64,000 nt of DNA from Bradyrhizobium jicamae (GCF_018130215.1 NZ_JAFCKQ010000008.1:124001-188000), one strand, 5' to 3'; shown: positions 44,153 to 53,558, counted from the first letter of the stretch. The notes: generated by a model from the sequence alone, not told the origin. Numbers and translations are program-made.

Positions 44153-45754
44153 TCAGACCAGCACATTGTGCCGGTCCTTCCAGTAAGGCGCGCGGAGCGC
44201 CGGCTTGTTGATCTTGTTGGCCGCGCTGAGCGGCAGCGACCCTGCCCGTATCTCGATGCTCCGTGGACATTTGTAGCGGGCAATCTTCTCGCGACAGTGC
44301 GCGATCAGCGCGGCTTCCGACAGCTCCACGCCGGCGCGGGGCACGACGATCGCGTGCACGGCCTCGCCCCATCGCTCGTCAGGAATTCCAATGACAGCGC
44401 ACTGGGATACGCCAGGATAGGCGTAGACGACCTCCTCGACCTCGGTCGAGTAGACGTTCTCCCCCCCAGTAATGATCATATCCTTCAAGCGATCGACGAT
44501 GAACAGAAAGCCGCCCTCGTCGAGATAGCCGAGATCTCCGGTGTGCAACCAGCCTCCGCGAAGTGTCTGAGCGGTAATGTCGGGCTTGTTCCAATAGCCG
44601 CGCATGACACAAGGCCCCCGGACCACGATTTCCCCGATTGTCCCGGGTGGGACATCCTTGTCCGCGGGGTCCCTGATCGATACCTCGCTTCCGAGCATGG
44701 CTCGCCCGATCGAGTTGAACTTGTTTGCTGCGCGGCGGTCCTCGCGAAGCCAGGCGTCCGGAAGCATCGTGCAACTCGAGACCGTCTCGGTCATACCGAA
44801 ACTGTGAAGAAAGCGTGCCCGCGGCATGACCGTCAGCAGTTCCTTCAGCAGCGACGGCGGCATCGGCGCGCCGCCAAATGGAACGCGGAGCAGGCTCGAA
44901 AGATCGTGGTCGCGACACTCCGGGTGTTCGAGCATCATGCGGAGCATGGTCGGCACGCCGTTGAGTACGGTCACGCGATGTTGCTCGACACGCTGCAGCG
45001 CGCGCCGGGCATCGAAGCGCGGCAGAATGGAAAGTGTACCGGCAGCCATCAGCGTCGGGATGGCGAGCCCGGTCGCCCCAACGTGAAACAGCGGACCCGA
45101 GATCAGCGATACCGAGTCCTCATCCAGCTGGTAACCGGCCGCAACCGCGAAACCTGCCGCCACGATGTTGGCGTGACTGTGCATCACGCCCTTGGGCTGG
45201 CCCGTGCTGCCGCTGGTGTAGACAATGGCAGCTACGTCATCGCCGCTTCTTCCGGTGCAGCGCGCAGGCTGCGCTCCCCTCACGAGATCCTCGTAGGCGA
45301 CCCACTCGGATCGTGCCGGTGGCTCCGGCGACGCGTAGACAACACACTTGCAATCTGTTCGCGCGGCAAGCTCCACGCCGAGTTCGGCGTGGACGGCATC
45401 CACGACGAGAATATCTGCACCGCAATCCTCTATGATTGCAACAAGCTCGCCGGCGGCCAACCGATAGTTCAGCGGCGTTACGATTCCGCCTCCCCACGGC
45501 ACGGCCAGGTACACTTCAATATATCGCGCGCTGTTCTCGGCGAGGATGGCGACACGATCGCCGGGCTTCATACCCAATGAAGCAATACCACCCGCCAATC
45601 GGTCGACCCGGTCGATCAATTCGTTCCAGCTCACTCGACGCTCATCGTCGATGATGGCAATGCCGTCCCCGCGCAGCTGTCGCGCGCGAAGCAGCATATG
45701 CTCGAGACTCAGCAGAGAGGCTGCTGGAAAGAGCGGCAAATCTTCCCCGAACAT
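44153..45754 (-). CDS. Acyl-CoA ligase, AMP-binding family (FadD-like)
   Basis: The 533-residue adenylating enzyme has the P-loop motif YTSGSTGQPKGVMHSHAN, the A5 motif HSFGMTETVSS, the hinge YLDEGGFLFIVDRLKDMI with GGENVYSTEVE, and the C-terminal catalytic lysine in SAANKINKPALR. It converts a carboxylic acid with ATP and CoA to the thioester. ATG 45754 is chosen; GGAGG lies about ten bases upstream. It lies between the flavin reductase and monooxygenase genes, suggesting that the acid is activated before or after ring hydroxylation. Confidence 0.9.
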   Translation of the reverse strand: MFGEDLPLFPAASLLSLEHMLLRARQLRGDGIAIIDDERRVSWNELIDRVDRLAGGIASLGMKPGDRVAILAENSARYIEVYLAVPWGGGIVTPLNYRLAAGELVAIIEDCGADILVVDAVHAELGVELAARTDCKCVVYASPEPPARSEWVAYEDLVRGAQPARCTGRSGDDVAAIVYTSGSTGQPKGVMHSHANIVAAGFAVAAGYQLDEDSVSLISGPLFHVGATGLAIPTLMAAGTLSILPRFDARRALQRVEQHRVTVLNGVPTMLRMMLEHPECRDHDLSSLLRVPFGGAPMPPSLLKELLTVMPRARFLHSFGMTETVSSCTMLPDAWLREDRRAANKFNSIGRAMLGSEVSIRDPADKDVPPGTIGEIVVRGPCVMRGYWNKPDITAQTLRGGWLHTGDLGYLDEGGFLFIVDRLKDMIITGGENVYSTEVEEVVYAYPGVSQCAVIGIPDERWGEAVHAIVVPRAGVELSEAALIAHCREKIARYKCPRSIEIRAGSLPLSAANKINKPALRAPYWKDRHNVLV

Positions 45755-45815
45755 CGCGACCACGCCTCCTCCCGTCGGCCCCTGCAAGGGCTCCGATTTC
45801 TTCAGCGTCTCGTTT

Positions 45816-46424
45816 TCACTCCGCCGCACACAACGGACGGAGCGTTCGGACCGGTTGCATTCTGACAAAGCCGACGATCTGGCGAGCCAAGGCGTCGAGT
45901 TGATCATTGACGTCGGGGATCGAACTGGCACCACTTTCGTCAAATGTCACTTGAGATGCATTGATTCCGACCCCGAGCGGAGTTGGCCAGCCGCGCAGGG
46001 CATGCACGATCGCGCGCATCGAGGTCAGGGTCGTGCCAATGGCCTGTGGCCCATATGCGCAGGCGATGCAACCCACCGCTCTCCCATCGAGATAGGGGCG
46101 CTCGTCATTGCGCAGCTCTTCTGCGTAATCGAGGGCGTTTTTCAGCAGACCGGACAGTGCTCCATGGTAGGCCGGCGAAGACAACACGACCGCGTCGGCC
46201 CTTCGTAGAGCCGCGATAAGCTGCTCGGCCTTGGGATTGCTCATGCAATTTGCGCCGCCGTAGTGGGCAAGGTCGAGTGCATCCGCGCCGAACAGGACGG
46301 TCTGCACCCCGAGCCGCGCAGCGATGGCGAGGCAACCTCGGAGCGCGCGTTCGCTGCTCGAGCCGGGACGCGTGGTGCCGCCCAGCCCAACAACCAAGGG
46401 ACGATGATCCATCAGCCGATCCAT
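45816..46424 (-). CDS. NAD(P)H-dependent FMN reductase (flavodoxin-like fold)
   Basis: The 202-residue protein has the NADPH-dependent FMN reductase fold: VVGLGGTTRPGSSSERALR (phosphate-binding loop), then ADAVVLSSPAYHGALSGLLK, with SPAYHG contacting flavin, and a GCIACAYGPQA segment. Members such as SsuE supply reduced flavin to two-component monooxygenases. It is the first gene of the operon containing the HpaB-type oxygenase, so it is the probable reductase partner, replacing the HpaC type usually paired with HpaB. A perfect 18-bp palindrome lies 31 bases upstream. Confidence 0.88.
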   Translation of the reverse strand: MDRLMDHRPLVVGLGGTTRPGSSSERALRGCLAIAARLGVQTVLFGADALDLAHYGGANCMSNPKAEQLIAALRRADAVVLSSPAYHGALSGLLKNALDYAEELRNDERPYLDGRAVGCIACAYGPQAIGTTLTSMRAIVHALRGWPTPLGVGINASQVTFDESGASSIPDVNDQLDALARQIVGFVRMQPVRTLRPLCAAE

Positions 46425-46454
46425 GTGTGAGCTCTCTTCAGGGTCCAGCTCCGA

Positions 46455-46472
46455 CCATAACTTAAGTTATGG
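46455..46472. promoter_or_regulatory. Perfect 18-bp palindromic operator (site A)
   Basis: CCATAACTTAAGTTATGG is a perfect palindrome, 31 bases upstream of the flavin reductase start. It shares CATAAC-N4-GTTA with site B and, less well, site C. The TetR gene at 48102 is the likely source of the repressor. Confidence 0.75.
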
Positions 46473-46635
46473 TACAGGCTTTGGCAAGCTCTCACTTGGT
46501 TCGCTTTCCGCTGCTGGCAAGATTCTGGATTCTCGCTGCAAGCACTTCGCGCGTGCAGCAAATGCTCGTCATGGCCCCAGAAGAGATCAATCGCGGCCCT
46601 TGCGAAAAGCGGGCTGTTCCCGATTGCCACATGAC

Positions 46636-46656
46636 CATAACATAGGTTACCTTATG
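46636..46656. promoter_or_regulatory. Related operator (site B) before SBP1
   Basis: CATAACATAGGTTACC, then TTATG: the left half CATAAC and spacing match site A, with GTTACC in place of GTTATG, and the outer CATAA/TTATG pair is symmetric. It ends 60 bases before the start of the first substrate-binding-protein gene. Confidence 0.6.
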
Positions 46657-46716
46657 TCATCAGGCGCTCCAAGCGCCGGCGATTGCGATGCAATCGAGAC
46701 ATCAGGGAGGCTTTCT

Positions 46717-47955
46717 ATGCGCGCTCTGACACGCCGCAGACTTCTGGTCTCTGCAAGCACCGTTCTGGCGGCTCCACTCATCGCCCGCGTCGCGCAGGCC
46801 GCCGCCAAACCCATCCGCATAGGCGTGCTGGGCGACATGACGGGGCCCTACTCGGTCTTCTCGGGCATCAACACGATTGCCGCGACAAAGCTAGCGATTG
46901 CAGACTTCAACCAGCTGCACCCCGAGATCCAGGTCGATGTCGTTTCGGCGGACTTTCAGCTCAAACCGGACATCGGCATTTCGATCACGCGGCAGTGGTT
47001 CGAGGAAGGTGGCGTCGATTGCATCATCGACGTGCCGATGTCGGCGCTCGCCCTGGGCCTCGTCAACCTCTGCACTCAAAAGGACAAGGTTGCCTTGTTC
47101 ACGGGAACTGCGACCGAAGACCTGACGGGCAAAGCCTGCAGTCCCAATCATGTGCACTGGACTTATGATAGCTATTCCCTCGCCACGACGGTCGCGCGGG
47201 CCCTGCTCGCGAAGAAACTCGACCGCTGGTTCTTCATCGCAGCCGATTATGCGATGGGCGCATCCGTGGTGCGCGACGCAAGTGCCGCGATCACGGAGGC
47301 CGGCGGGAGCGTCCTTGGCACGGTCAGGCACCCTTTTCCCGGGACCGGAGACTTCTCAAGCTACCTTCTGCAGGCCCAGGCCAGCGGCGCCAATGTCATC
47401 TGCTTCGCCAATGCGGGTGAGGATCTCGAGAACTCCGTCAAGCAGGCAAAGGAATTCAATATCGAGAGCAAGGGCGCGGTCCTTACAGCCATGTTGATGG
47501 ACGTTCCGACTGTACGGGCCATCGGGTTAACTCAGGCTCAGGGCCTCTATTATTCCAACGCGTTCTATTGGGACATGAACGACAACACGCGCGCCTTCAC
47601 CCGCCGCCTGGTTGCGGTCAACAATGGCACCTATCCCGCCCAGAACGTTGCGGGTGCCTACTCCGCGACCCTGCACTATCTCAAGGCCGTCGCTGCGCTC
47701 GGCGTCGGTGCAGCGCAGAGCAGCGGGCGGGCTGTAGTCGCTCAGATGAAGGCCGAACCATTCGACGACCCCGTGTTCGGGCGGGGAACGGTACGGGCTG
47801 ACGGACGCATGATGAACAACACCTACCTGTTCCAGGTGAAGGCTCCCGGCGAATCGACATCGGATTGGGATTGCTCGAAGCTCGCGGGAACGGTGTCGCC
47901 TCAGGACGGGATCCGCTCGATCGCGTCAGGCTCGTGCACGATGGCCAAGGGATAA
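46717..47955 (+). CDS. LIV-type ABC substrate-binding protein (SBP1)
   Basis: The 412-residue precursor starts with a twin-arginine-like signal (MRALTRRRLLVSAS) cleaved after AQA, followed by a type I periplasmic binding fold: PIRIGVLGDMTGPYSVFSGI, then DVVSADFQLKPDIG. GGGAGG lies six bases before ATG 46717. It belongs to a subfamily distinct from the three other binding proteins in this cluster and has no permease genes of its own nearby. Its position with operator site B suggests that it brings the same or a related acid to the pathway of the divergent operon. Confidence 0.87.
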   Translation: MRALTRRRLLVSASTVLAAPLIARVAQAAAKPIRIGVLGDMTGPYSVFSGINTIAATKLAIADFNQLHPEIQVDVVSADFQLKPDIGISITRQWFEEGGVDCIIDVPMSALALGLVNLCTQKDKVALFTGTATEDLTGKACSPNHVHWTYDSYSLATTVARALLAKKLDRWFFIAADYAMGASVVRDASAAITEAGGSVLGTVRHPFPGTGDFSSYLLQAQASGANVICFANAGEDLENSVKQAKEFNIESKGAVLTAMLMDVPTVRAIGLTQAQGLYYSNAFYWDMNDNTRAFTRRLVAVNNGTYPAQNVAGAYSATLHYLKAVAALGVGAAQSSGRAVVAQMKAEPFDDPVFGRGTVRADGRMMNNTYLFQVKAPGESTSDWDCSKLAGTVSPQDGIRSIASGSCTMAKG

Positions 47956-48101
47956 GGGGTCCGCAGGCATTTCGGCCCGGTAAAGCTTGGGACAGGTCAT
48001 CGACAGGCTTAGCATTGAATTCATCTTCAGTGCTAAGCTCGAGGCGGGGCCGCTCCTCTGCTCATGACAGGCGTCGGCCAAACCGCAAGGTAGATTTGAG
48101 A

Positions 48102-48737
48102 ATGCCCAGGCCGAATTCCCTGAAAAGACCATCAACGCTTCGCCGCGGCGCGAAGACGAAGATGGTTTCATCCCTTCGAGCAAGCGAGGGGCGACTGACC
48201 CGAAGAGATTGGATCCTCGCCGGCCAGGACATCCTGCGAGCCGACGGCATCGCCGGGCTCAAGCTCGCCGGGTTGACCAAGAGGCTCGGAGTTTCCACCG
48301 GCAGCTTTTATCATCATTTCGCGGATTTCGAGGATTACCTCGGGGCAGTCGCCGAATACTTCAGCGCCGACCGGGTACAGGGACTGATCGACCGAACGCT
48401 TGAGAGCAATCCTGATCCAGTGGGCCGCATGCAGGGGCTCGCCAAGCTGAGCCTGGAAGACCACACGTTCGAACTCGACAAGGCCATGCGGATTTGGGCG
48501 ACGATGGATGAGCGTGCGGCAATCACTGTGGCACGTTCGGAACGGCTCGTGCTCGCATTTCTGTCGAAGGCCTTCGAAGATATCGGCTTCGCGTCCACGG
48601 AGGCATCTCTCCGCGCCCGAATTTTGTTGGCGGCCAATATCGCCCCTCTCTTGACATCGGATGGAAAGAGCCGTCGCAGCGTATTCAAGCGGACACTCGA
48701 AATCCTGATCGGTTCCGGCAACAACGACACGGAATGA
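48102..48737 (+). CDS. TetR-family transcription repressor (cluster regulator 1)
   Basis: The 211-residue protein has a basic N-terminal extension, then a TetR helix-turn-helix (RDWILAGQDILRADGIAGLK then LTKRLGVSTGSFYHHFADFE) and a helical ligand-binding domain. The STGSFYHHF recognition-helix phrase is typical. It lies between two binding-protein genes that, like the divergent operon, carry CATAAC-type operators, so it is probably their repressor, with an acyl-CoA or the free acid as inducer. ATG 48102 is preferred; a longer frame overlaps SBP1. Confidence 0.85.
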   Translation: MPRPNSLKRPSTLRRGAKTKMVSSLRASEGRLTRRDWILAGQDILRADGIAGLKLAGLTKRLGVSTGSFYHHFADFEDYLGAVAEYFSADRVQGLIDRTLESNPDPVGRMQGLAKLSLEDHTFELDKAMRIWATMDERAAITVARSERLVLAFLSKAFEDIGFASTEASLRARILLAANIAPLLTSDGKSRRSVFKRTLEILIGSGNNDTE

Positions 48738-48785
48738 GATGGCCGAACGCTGCGGCAGCGCACAACGCGGGGCCGCTTGCCAAAA

Positions 48786-48802
48786 CCATAACATAAGATA
48801 CG
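48786..48802. promoter_or_regulatory. Related operator (site C) before SBP2
   Basis: CCATAACATAAGATACG: the ten bases CCATAACATA are identical to site B, and GATACG occupies the right half-site position at the same spacing (four of six bases as in GTTATG). It is about 53 bases before the SBP2 start. Confidence 0.5.
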
Positions 48803-48854
48803 TTACCCTTGAGAAGCACGCGGAACAAGCGGCAAGCACCCAAGGGAGACGTCC

Positions 48855-50093
48855 ATGAAAAGCAGCTCTGGCCCGGCGTCCAAAGTCTCGATCAACCGGC
48901 GTAACTTGATGCGGAGTGCCGCCGCCAGCATCATTTGCGCTCCAGCTATCAGTTTGTTGAACGACGCACGCGCCGACGAAAGCACACTGCGGATTGGCTG
49001 GGTCCGACCGACAACCGGTAAGCTCGCAAGCTCATTCGCCCCGCTTTACGCGGGCGGAGACATCGCACTCGCCGAGATCAATGCCGCCGGCGGCATCCTC
49101 GGCCGAAAGCTGGTCATTCACGAAGAAGACGATGAGGCCTCGCCTGCAAAGGAGCCGGGCGTCGTCAAGAAGCTGCAGGATTCCGGCATCAACGTTCTGG
49201 TCGGACCGACTGGCTCGTCTCAGGTCCTCGCTTCGCTCGCATTCACCACGCCGGCCAGGATCATCCAGTGCGGCGTCGCAAACGGATCCGTGCTCGGGGA
49301 CGCACAAAAGAACCCCTACCACTACATGTGCGTGTACACGACCGAGCAGGAAGGCATGGTCGCCGCCAAATACATGATCGAGCAGATCAAGCTGAAGAAG
49401 ATCGGAATTCTCCACGAAAGCACGCCTTTCGGCGAAGATGCTGCCCGAGCCTCGCGTCAGACGCTAAAGGATCTGGCCAATCTGGAGCCGGCCGGCGTGC
49501 AGAGTTACCCGATGAGTGCGATCGATCTCTCGGTCTACATCCGGAACCTTCAAGCAGCGGGCTGCGACGGCATCATCGCCTGGATGGCGAGCAATACGCA
49601 CATTGCGATGGCCTTCAATGCAATGGCCCAACTCAAGTGGTTTCCCCACGTCGTCGGCCACGTTAATCTTTTCAACGACGGGCTATTCGATCTCGTCCCG
49701 CCTGAAACGCTCAGGAACGTTTATGGTGTCTACTATCGCGGCTGGACCTACACAGATCAGCAGCCGGTCAGCGATCGCCATCTGGCGCTGGCTAACCACT
49801 TTCTGAAAATTCCAGCCGCCAAAGGCATCGAAGCCTATATCGCGGGCTGTCCGCAGTACGACTTCCTTTATCTCCTCAAAGCAGTCATAGAACAGGAGAA
49901 GAGCTTTGACAGCGACACCATCAAGCGTGCGCTCGACAATGTGAAGGGATTCAAGGGCCTCCTCGGCACATTCAACTTCTCACCGACAAATCACGCCGGC
50001 GTATCGCTAGAAGATATTACGCTCGCGAGCGTCGCTTCCGGCCGCGATCCCAGGTCGATCAGTGCGTTGCGCGAACGAGCACCAGGGGCATGA
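48855..50093 (+). CDS. LIV-type ABC substrate-binding protein (SBP2)
   Basis: The 412-residue precursor has a signal with RR (INRRNLMRSAAAS) and a mature type I binding fold beginning LRIGWVRPTTGKLASSFAPL, followed by AEINAAGGILGRKLV and EEDDEASPAKEPGVVKKLQ. These phrases are shared almost word for word with SBP3 and SBP4, so the three are paralogues. AGGGAGACG precedes the start. The gene converges with the biotinyl-carrier gene, only 11 bases apart. It has no private permease; the LivHMGF set at 55.6-59 kb is the likely partner. Confidence 0.87.
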   Translation: MKSSSGPASKVSINRRNLMRSAAASIICAPAISLLNDARADESTLRIGWVRPTTGKLASSFAPLYAGGDIALAEINAAGGILGRKLVIHEEDDEASPAKEPGVVKKLQDSGINVLVGPTGSSQVLASLAFTTPARIIQCGVANGSVLGDAQKNPYHYMCVYTTEQEGMVAAKYMIEQIKLKKIGILHESTPFGEDAARASRQTLKDLANLEPAGVQSYPMSAIDLSVYIRNLQAAGCDGIIAWMASNTHIAMAFNAMAQLKWFPHVVGHVNLFNDGLFDLVPPETLRNVYGVYYRGWTYTDQQPVSDRHLALANHFLKIPAAKGIEAYIAGCPQYDFLYLLKAVIEQEKSFDSDTIKRALDNVKGFKGLLGTFNFSPTNHAGVSLEDITLASVASGRDPRSISALRERAPGA

Positions 50094-50104
50094 GCGGAAG
50101 CGGC

Positions 50105-50326
50105 TCACACCTCCAGGACGGCAACCGTATTGCCCTCGTCGACGGCGCCACCTTCTTCGACGGCAATCGCAACGACAACACCGTCGGCTTCCGCAACAAC
50201 CGGAATTTCCATCTTCATGGATTCGATGAGGAGGAGCGTGTCTCCCTTTGCGACCCGCTGTCCGGGCGCGGTCTCGATCTTCCAGATGAAGCCGCTCACC
50301 TCGGATTTCGCTTCCAGCTTTGCCAT
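50105..50326 (-). CDS. Stand-alone biotinyl carrier domain protein
   Basis: The 73-residue protein is a complete biotinyl/lipoyl attachment domain: SEVSGFIWKIETAPGQRVAK, the biotinylation motif ESMKME with K38, and the mirrored second half AEADGVVVAIAVEEGGAVDE. As a free-standing small protein it resembles the carrier of multi-subunit acyl-CoA carboxylases or biotin-dependent decarboxylases. It lies 86 bases downstream of a carboxyltransferase gene on the same strand. No biotin carboxylase is encoded in the window. Confidence 0.88.
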   Translation of the reverse strand: MAKLEAKSEVSGFIWKIETAPGQRVAKGDTLLLIESMKMEIPVVAEADGVVVAIAVEEGGAVDEGNTVAVLEV

Positions 50327-50412
50327 TCGAGATTGCCTTTCAGTTTTCTTGACTCGTCATGCTGAGCAACGCCATGGCATCCCGCCCCAGCGTTGACTCG
50401 GTTTGTGGTCCC

Positions 50413-51930
50413 TCAAAACGGTTCGATGACCCGCTTGCGCGTCGTGCGCGGCGCGGGCTGCGGCAGCGTTTCAAGTGTCTTGATCAGAATGTCGCGAGTA
50501 TCGGCGGGATCGATCACGTCATCGTAAAGGAACTTGGCTCCGCTTTCGACCGCCGTATTCGCGCGTTTGAGTTCCGCCGTCAGGCTCGCATGCAATTCTG
50601 CTCGCTCTTCCGGCGTTGCCGCAGCCTCGAGCTCCTTTGCGTAGATGATATTGACCGCGCCCTCGAGCCCCATGCCGCCAAACTCGGCGGTCGGCCAGGC
50701 GAGAAGGATCGCCGGCTCAAGCGGGCGCGAGCCCATGATGTAGTAGCCAAGCCCATAGGCCTTGCGCAGCACCACGGTCAGGACCGGAATGGTGGCGTTG
50801 GCGAGCGCCGACAGCACACGCGCGCTGTGCCGCATCAAGCCGGTCTTTTCCACCTCCGGCCCGACCATCAGGCCAGGCGTATCGCAGAGGACGACCAAGG
50901 GAATGTCGAAGGCGTCGCAGATCTGAATGAAGCGAGCCATTTTCAAACAGGCCGGCGTATCCATGGCGCCGGCAAGGTACATCGGTTGATTTGCTATGAT
51001 TCCAACCGTGCGCCCTGCTATACGGCCAAAAGCCGTACTCGCGGCCTTGCCGTAACCGGCCTTGACTTCCATGACGCTATCGCGGTCGCAGATTGTCTGG
51101 ATCACCGTGCGGACGTTATAAGCCCGACGAGGATTCTCGGGCACGATGTCGCGCAACAATGCTTGATCCGGGGCTTCGCCGGCCGGCCTTTCCATGTCGA
51201 AATAGCTGAGATACCTCTTCGCTGCTGCGATCGCCTCGGCCTCGTCTTCGACGAGGATGTCGATCACGCCGGACGCCCAATGCACCGACGCAGGCCCGAT
51301 CTCCTCCGGTGTGTATTTCTTGCCGAGCGCAGCCTCGACCAGCGGCGGCCCGGCCATGCCCATGGCAGAGTCCTTCGTTGCGATCAGGACGTCGCACAGG
51401 CCTGCCAGGTTCGCATGGCCCGCGAACGCACGGCCCGGCGAGATGCCGACGGTCGGTACCAGACCAGACAGGCGGGCGAACACCACGAATGTCGGCGTGG
51501 ATGGTCTCGCCGTGACATGCATGTCGTGCGGCCTCGCCCCGCCGCCGTCCAGCCAGCAGATCACGGGCAGCCGATGCTTCTCGGCATGCGAAAACATGCG
51601 CGAGATCTTCGCGTGGTTCATCGCGCTTTGCGTGCCGGCATAGACCGTATAATCATAGAGAACCATATCGACCGCCCGCCCGCCGACCTTGGCCGTTCCC
51701 ATCACAAGACCATCGGCCGCACCCGCCATGCCCTCCGTCGCCGGACGTACCAGGCCGCCATATTCGACGAAGCTGTGTTCATCCGCGATAGCCTCAGCGG
51801 CGCGCCGTGCCGTCCACCGCCCCCGTTTTTCCTGACGTGCGACAGCGTTTGGACGCGCGGCGTCGAGACGCTCGGCCCGGGCATCCAGAACGAGCCTGAG
51901 ATCGGGACGGAGCTTGGCATCGTCTTTCAT
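50413..51930 (-). CDS. Acyl-CoA carboxyltransferase, AccD/PccB family (CT1)
   Basis: The 505-residue protein has both crotonase-fold halves of a propionyl-CoA-carboxylase-type beta subunit: an N-terminal CoA-binding half (YDYTVYAGTQSAMNHAKISR, ICWLDGGGARPHDM, GMAGPPLVEAALGKKYTPEE) and a biotin-binding half (IANQPMYLAGAMD, VVLCDTPGLMVGPEVE, VLRKAYGLGYYIM). The usual GGA phrase after TPEE is GPA. It moves carboxyl between biotin and an acyl-CoA. It overlaps the preceding ligase gene by four bases and precedes the biotinyl carrier, so ligase product and carboxyltransferase substrate are probably the same. Confidence 0.88.
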   Translation of the reverse strand: MKDDAKLRPDLRLVLDARAERLDAARPNAVARQEKRGRWTARRAAEAIADEHSFVEYGGLVRPATEGMAGAADGLVMGTAKVGGRAVDMVLYDYTVYAGTQSAMNHAKISRMFSHAEKHRLPVICWLDGGGARPHDMHVTARPSTPTFVVFARLSGLVPTVGISPGRAFAGHANLAGLCDVLIATKDSAMGMAGPPLVEAALGKKYTPEEIGPASVHWASGVIDILVEDEAEAIAAAKRYLSYFDMERPAGEAPDQALLRDIVPENPRRAYNVRTVIQTICDRDSVMEVKAGYGKAASTAFGRIAGRTVGIIANQPMYLAGAMDTPACLKMARFIQICDAFDIPLVVLCDTPGLMVGPEVEKTGLMRHSARVLSALANATIPVLTVVLRKAYGLGYYIMGSRPLEPAILLAWPTAEFGGMGLEGAVNIIYAKELEAAATPEERAELHASLTAELKRANTAVESGAKFLYDDVIDPADTRDILIKTLETLPQPAPRTTRKRVIEPF

Positions 51931-53558
51931 TGTGTGACCTTCAAATCGCCGGCGGACAGTTTCTCTCGCTTAAGACGGATGCCCGCCTGTTCGCGATCCC
52001 ACGTATCGCCGGTCACGCCCTCTGACCGCAGCACATGCTTTTCGATTTTCTGCGTCGGCGTCTTCGGCAGCTCTGCGAGAAAGCGGATATAGCGAGGCAC
52101 CATGAAATGCGGCAGGCGCGGCGTCAGGAACGAAATGATTTCAATCGGGTCGATATCGGCGCCCGGCACGGGCGAGACGACTGCCATGACCTCATCCTCA
52201 CCGAACTCGCTGGGGACGCCGACGACGGCGCTTTCGCGCACCTTCGGATGCGCGCCGATTTCCGCCTCGACTTCGAAAGACGAGATGTTCTCGCCGCGGC
52301 GCCGAATGGCGTCCTTCATGCGGTCGACGAAGAAGAAGTTGCCGGCATCATCCCGACGAAACGCGTCGCCGGTGTGGAACCAGCCATTGCGCCACGCGCG
52401 CGAGGTCGCTTCTGGATTGGCATTGTAGCCGTGGTTCATCGTCCAGGGCTCGTCAGCCCTGACCATCAATTCCCCGACGGTGCCATTCGGCACTTCGACA
52501 TCGTTCCCGTCGACGACCCTCGCCTCGAAACCGGCGCGTACCCGTCCGCAGGTCTTGAGCACATCGGGATTCCGATCCGACACGATCGGACACGAAATCT
52601 CCGTCATGTTGAAGACGGTATAGATGTCGACACCGAAACGCGCGGTGAACTCTGCCGCGTCATCGGCAAGCGGTACCATGATCGCCTGCCGAAACGGATG
52701 GTCGCGATCGCGGGAGGTCGGTGGCGCCTTCATCAGGAACGGGATCATCGCACCAAGCAATGTCATGGTTGTGGCACCGGTTTTGCGGACCGTATCCCAG
52801 AATGTCTGCGTGTCGAACGCTTCGACCAGCGCGACGGAGCCGCCGCGCACCAGCATGCGGTACACACCGCTCGTGCCGCCAACGTGGAACAGCGGCAGGT
52901 TGACCAGCGCACGGTCCTCCGAAGTCACGGTATCGATCGCCTCCGTCGTCGCGGCGAGATGGCGGTAGGACGACAACACGCCTTTCGACGGGCCCGTGGT
53001 CCCGGACGTGTATATGACCGCATGCGTATCCCAGGGCATGATCGCGCGCGGCGGATCAGTTGGCTCGTTCGTCGCAGATGCAAGCGCGTCTTCGGTCAGG
53101 CCACGAATGCCGGCCAGACCTCGCGGGGGGCTGCCCGATACGGCGACCAGGGTATCGAGCGCGGCTGTCTCCACTTCATCCAGCCGCTCGGCAAGCCTTG
53201 CATCGGCAATCATCAGTCGTGCGCCAGAATTCTGGATCACATGGGCGAGCAGGCGTCCGCGATAGGAAATATTCACAGGCACGTAGACCGCGCCGATGTA
53301 GTTCAGCGCGAACCAGATGGCGATCGCGTGCGGGCCATTCGGAAGCCAGGACAGTACGAAATCGTCCTGCTTGACGCCGAGCGCCTGGAGACTGGCCGCG
53401 ACCCTGCGCACGTTGGCCCGCAACCGCGCGTACGTCCACTCCTCTCCCGTCGAGAGCACGATGAATGTCTTGTCGCCGCGCTCGCTCGCATGGCGATCAA
53501 TGAGATTGCGCAGCACGTATCTGTCCGCGGGGGACAGCCGATCGTCCTCGCCACTCAT
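51927..53558 (-). CDS. Acyl-CoA ligase, CaiC-like AMP-binding enzyme
   Basis: The 543-residue enzyme has [53 protein letters not shown] with [19 protein letters not shown], and the catalytic lysine in KTPTQKIEKHVLR. This pattern is of the crotonobetaine/carnitine-CoA ligase-like group of adenylating enzymes. ATG 53558 follows GGGAGG. It is a close paralogue of the ligase at 61948. It is the second gene after the TetR gene at 53616 and overlaps the carboxyltransferase gene by four bases. Confidence 0.9.
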   Translation of the reverse strand: MSGEDDRLSPADRYVLRNLIDRHASERGDKTFIVLSTGEEWTYARLRANVRRVAASLQALGVKQDDFVLSWLPNGPHAIAIWFALNYIGAVYVPVNISYRGRLLAHVIQNSGARLMIADARLAERLDEVETAALDTLVAVSGSPPRGLAGIRGLTEDALASATNEPTDPPRAIMPWDTHAVIYTSGTTGPSKGVLSSYRHLAATTEAIDTVTSEDRALVNLPLFHVGGTSGVYRMLVRGGSVALVEAFDTQTFWDTVRKTGATTMTLLGAMIPFLMKAPPTSRDRDHPFRQAIMVPLADDAAEFTARFGVDIYTVFNMTEISCPIVSDRNPDVLKTCGRVRAGFEARVVDGNDVEVPNGTVGELMVRADEPWTMNHGYNANPEATSRAWRNGWFHTGDAFRRDDAGNFFFVDRMKDAIRRRGENISSFEVEAEIGAHPKVRESAVVGVPSEFGEDEVMAVVSPVPGADIDPIEIISFLTPRLPHFMVPRYIRFLAELPKTPTQKIEKHVLRSEGVTGDTWDREQAGIRLKREKLSAGDLKVTQ

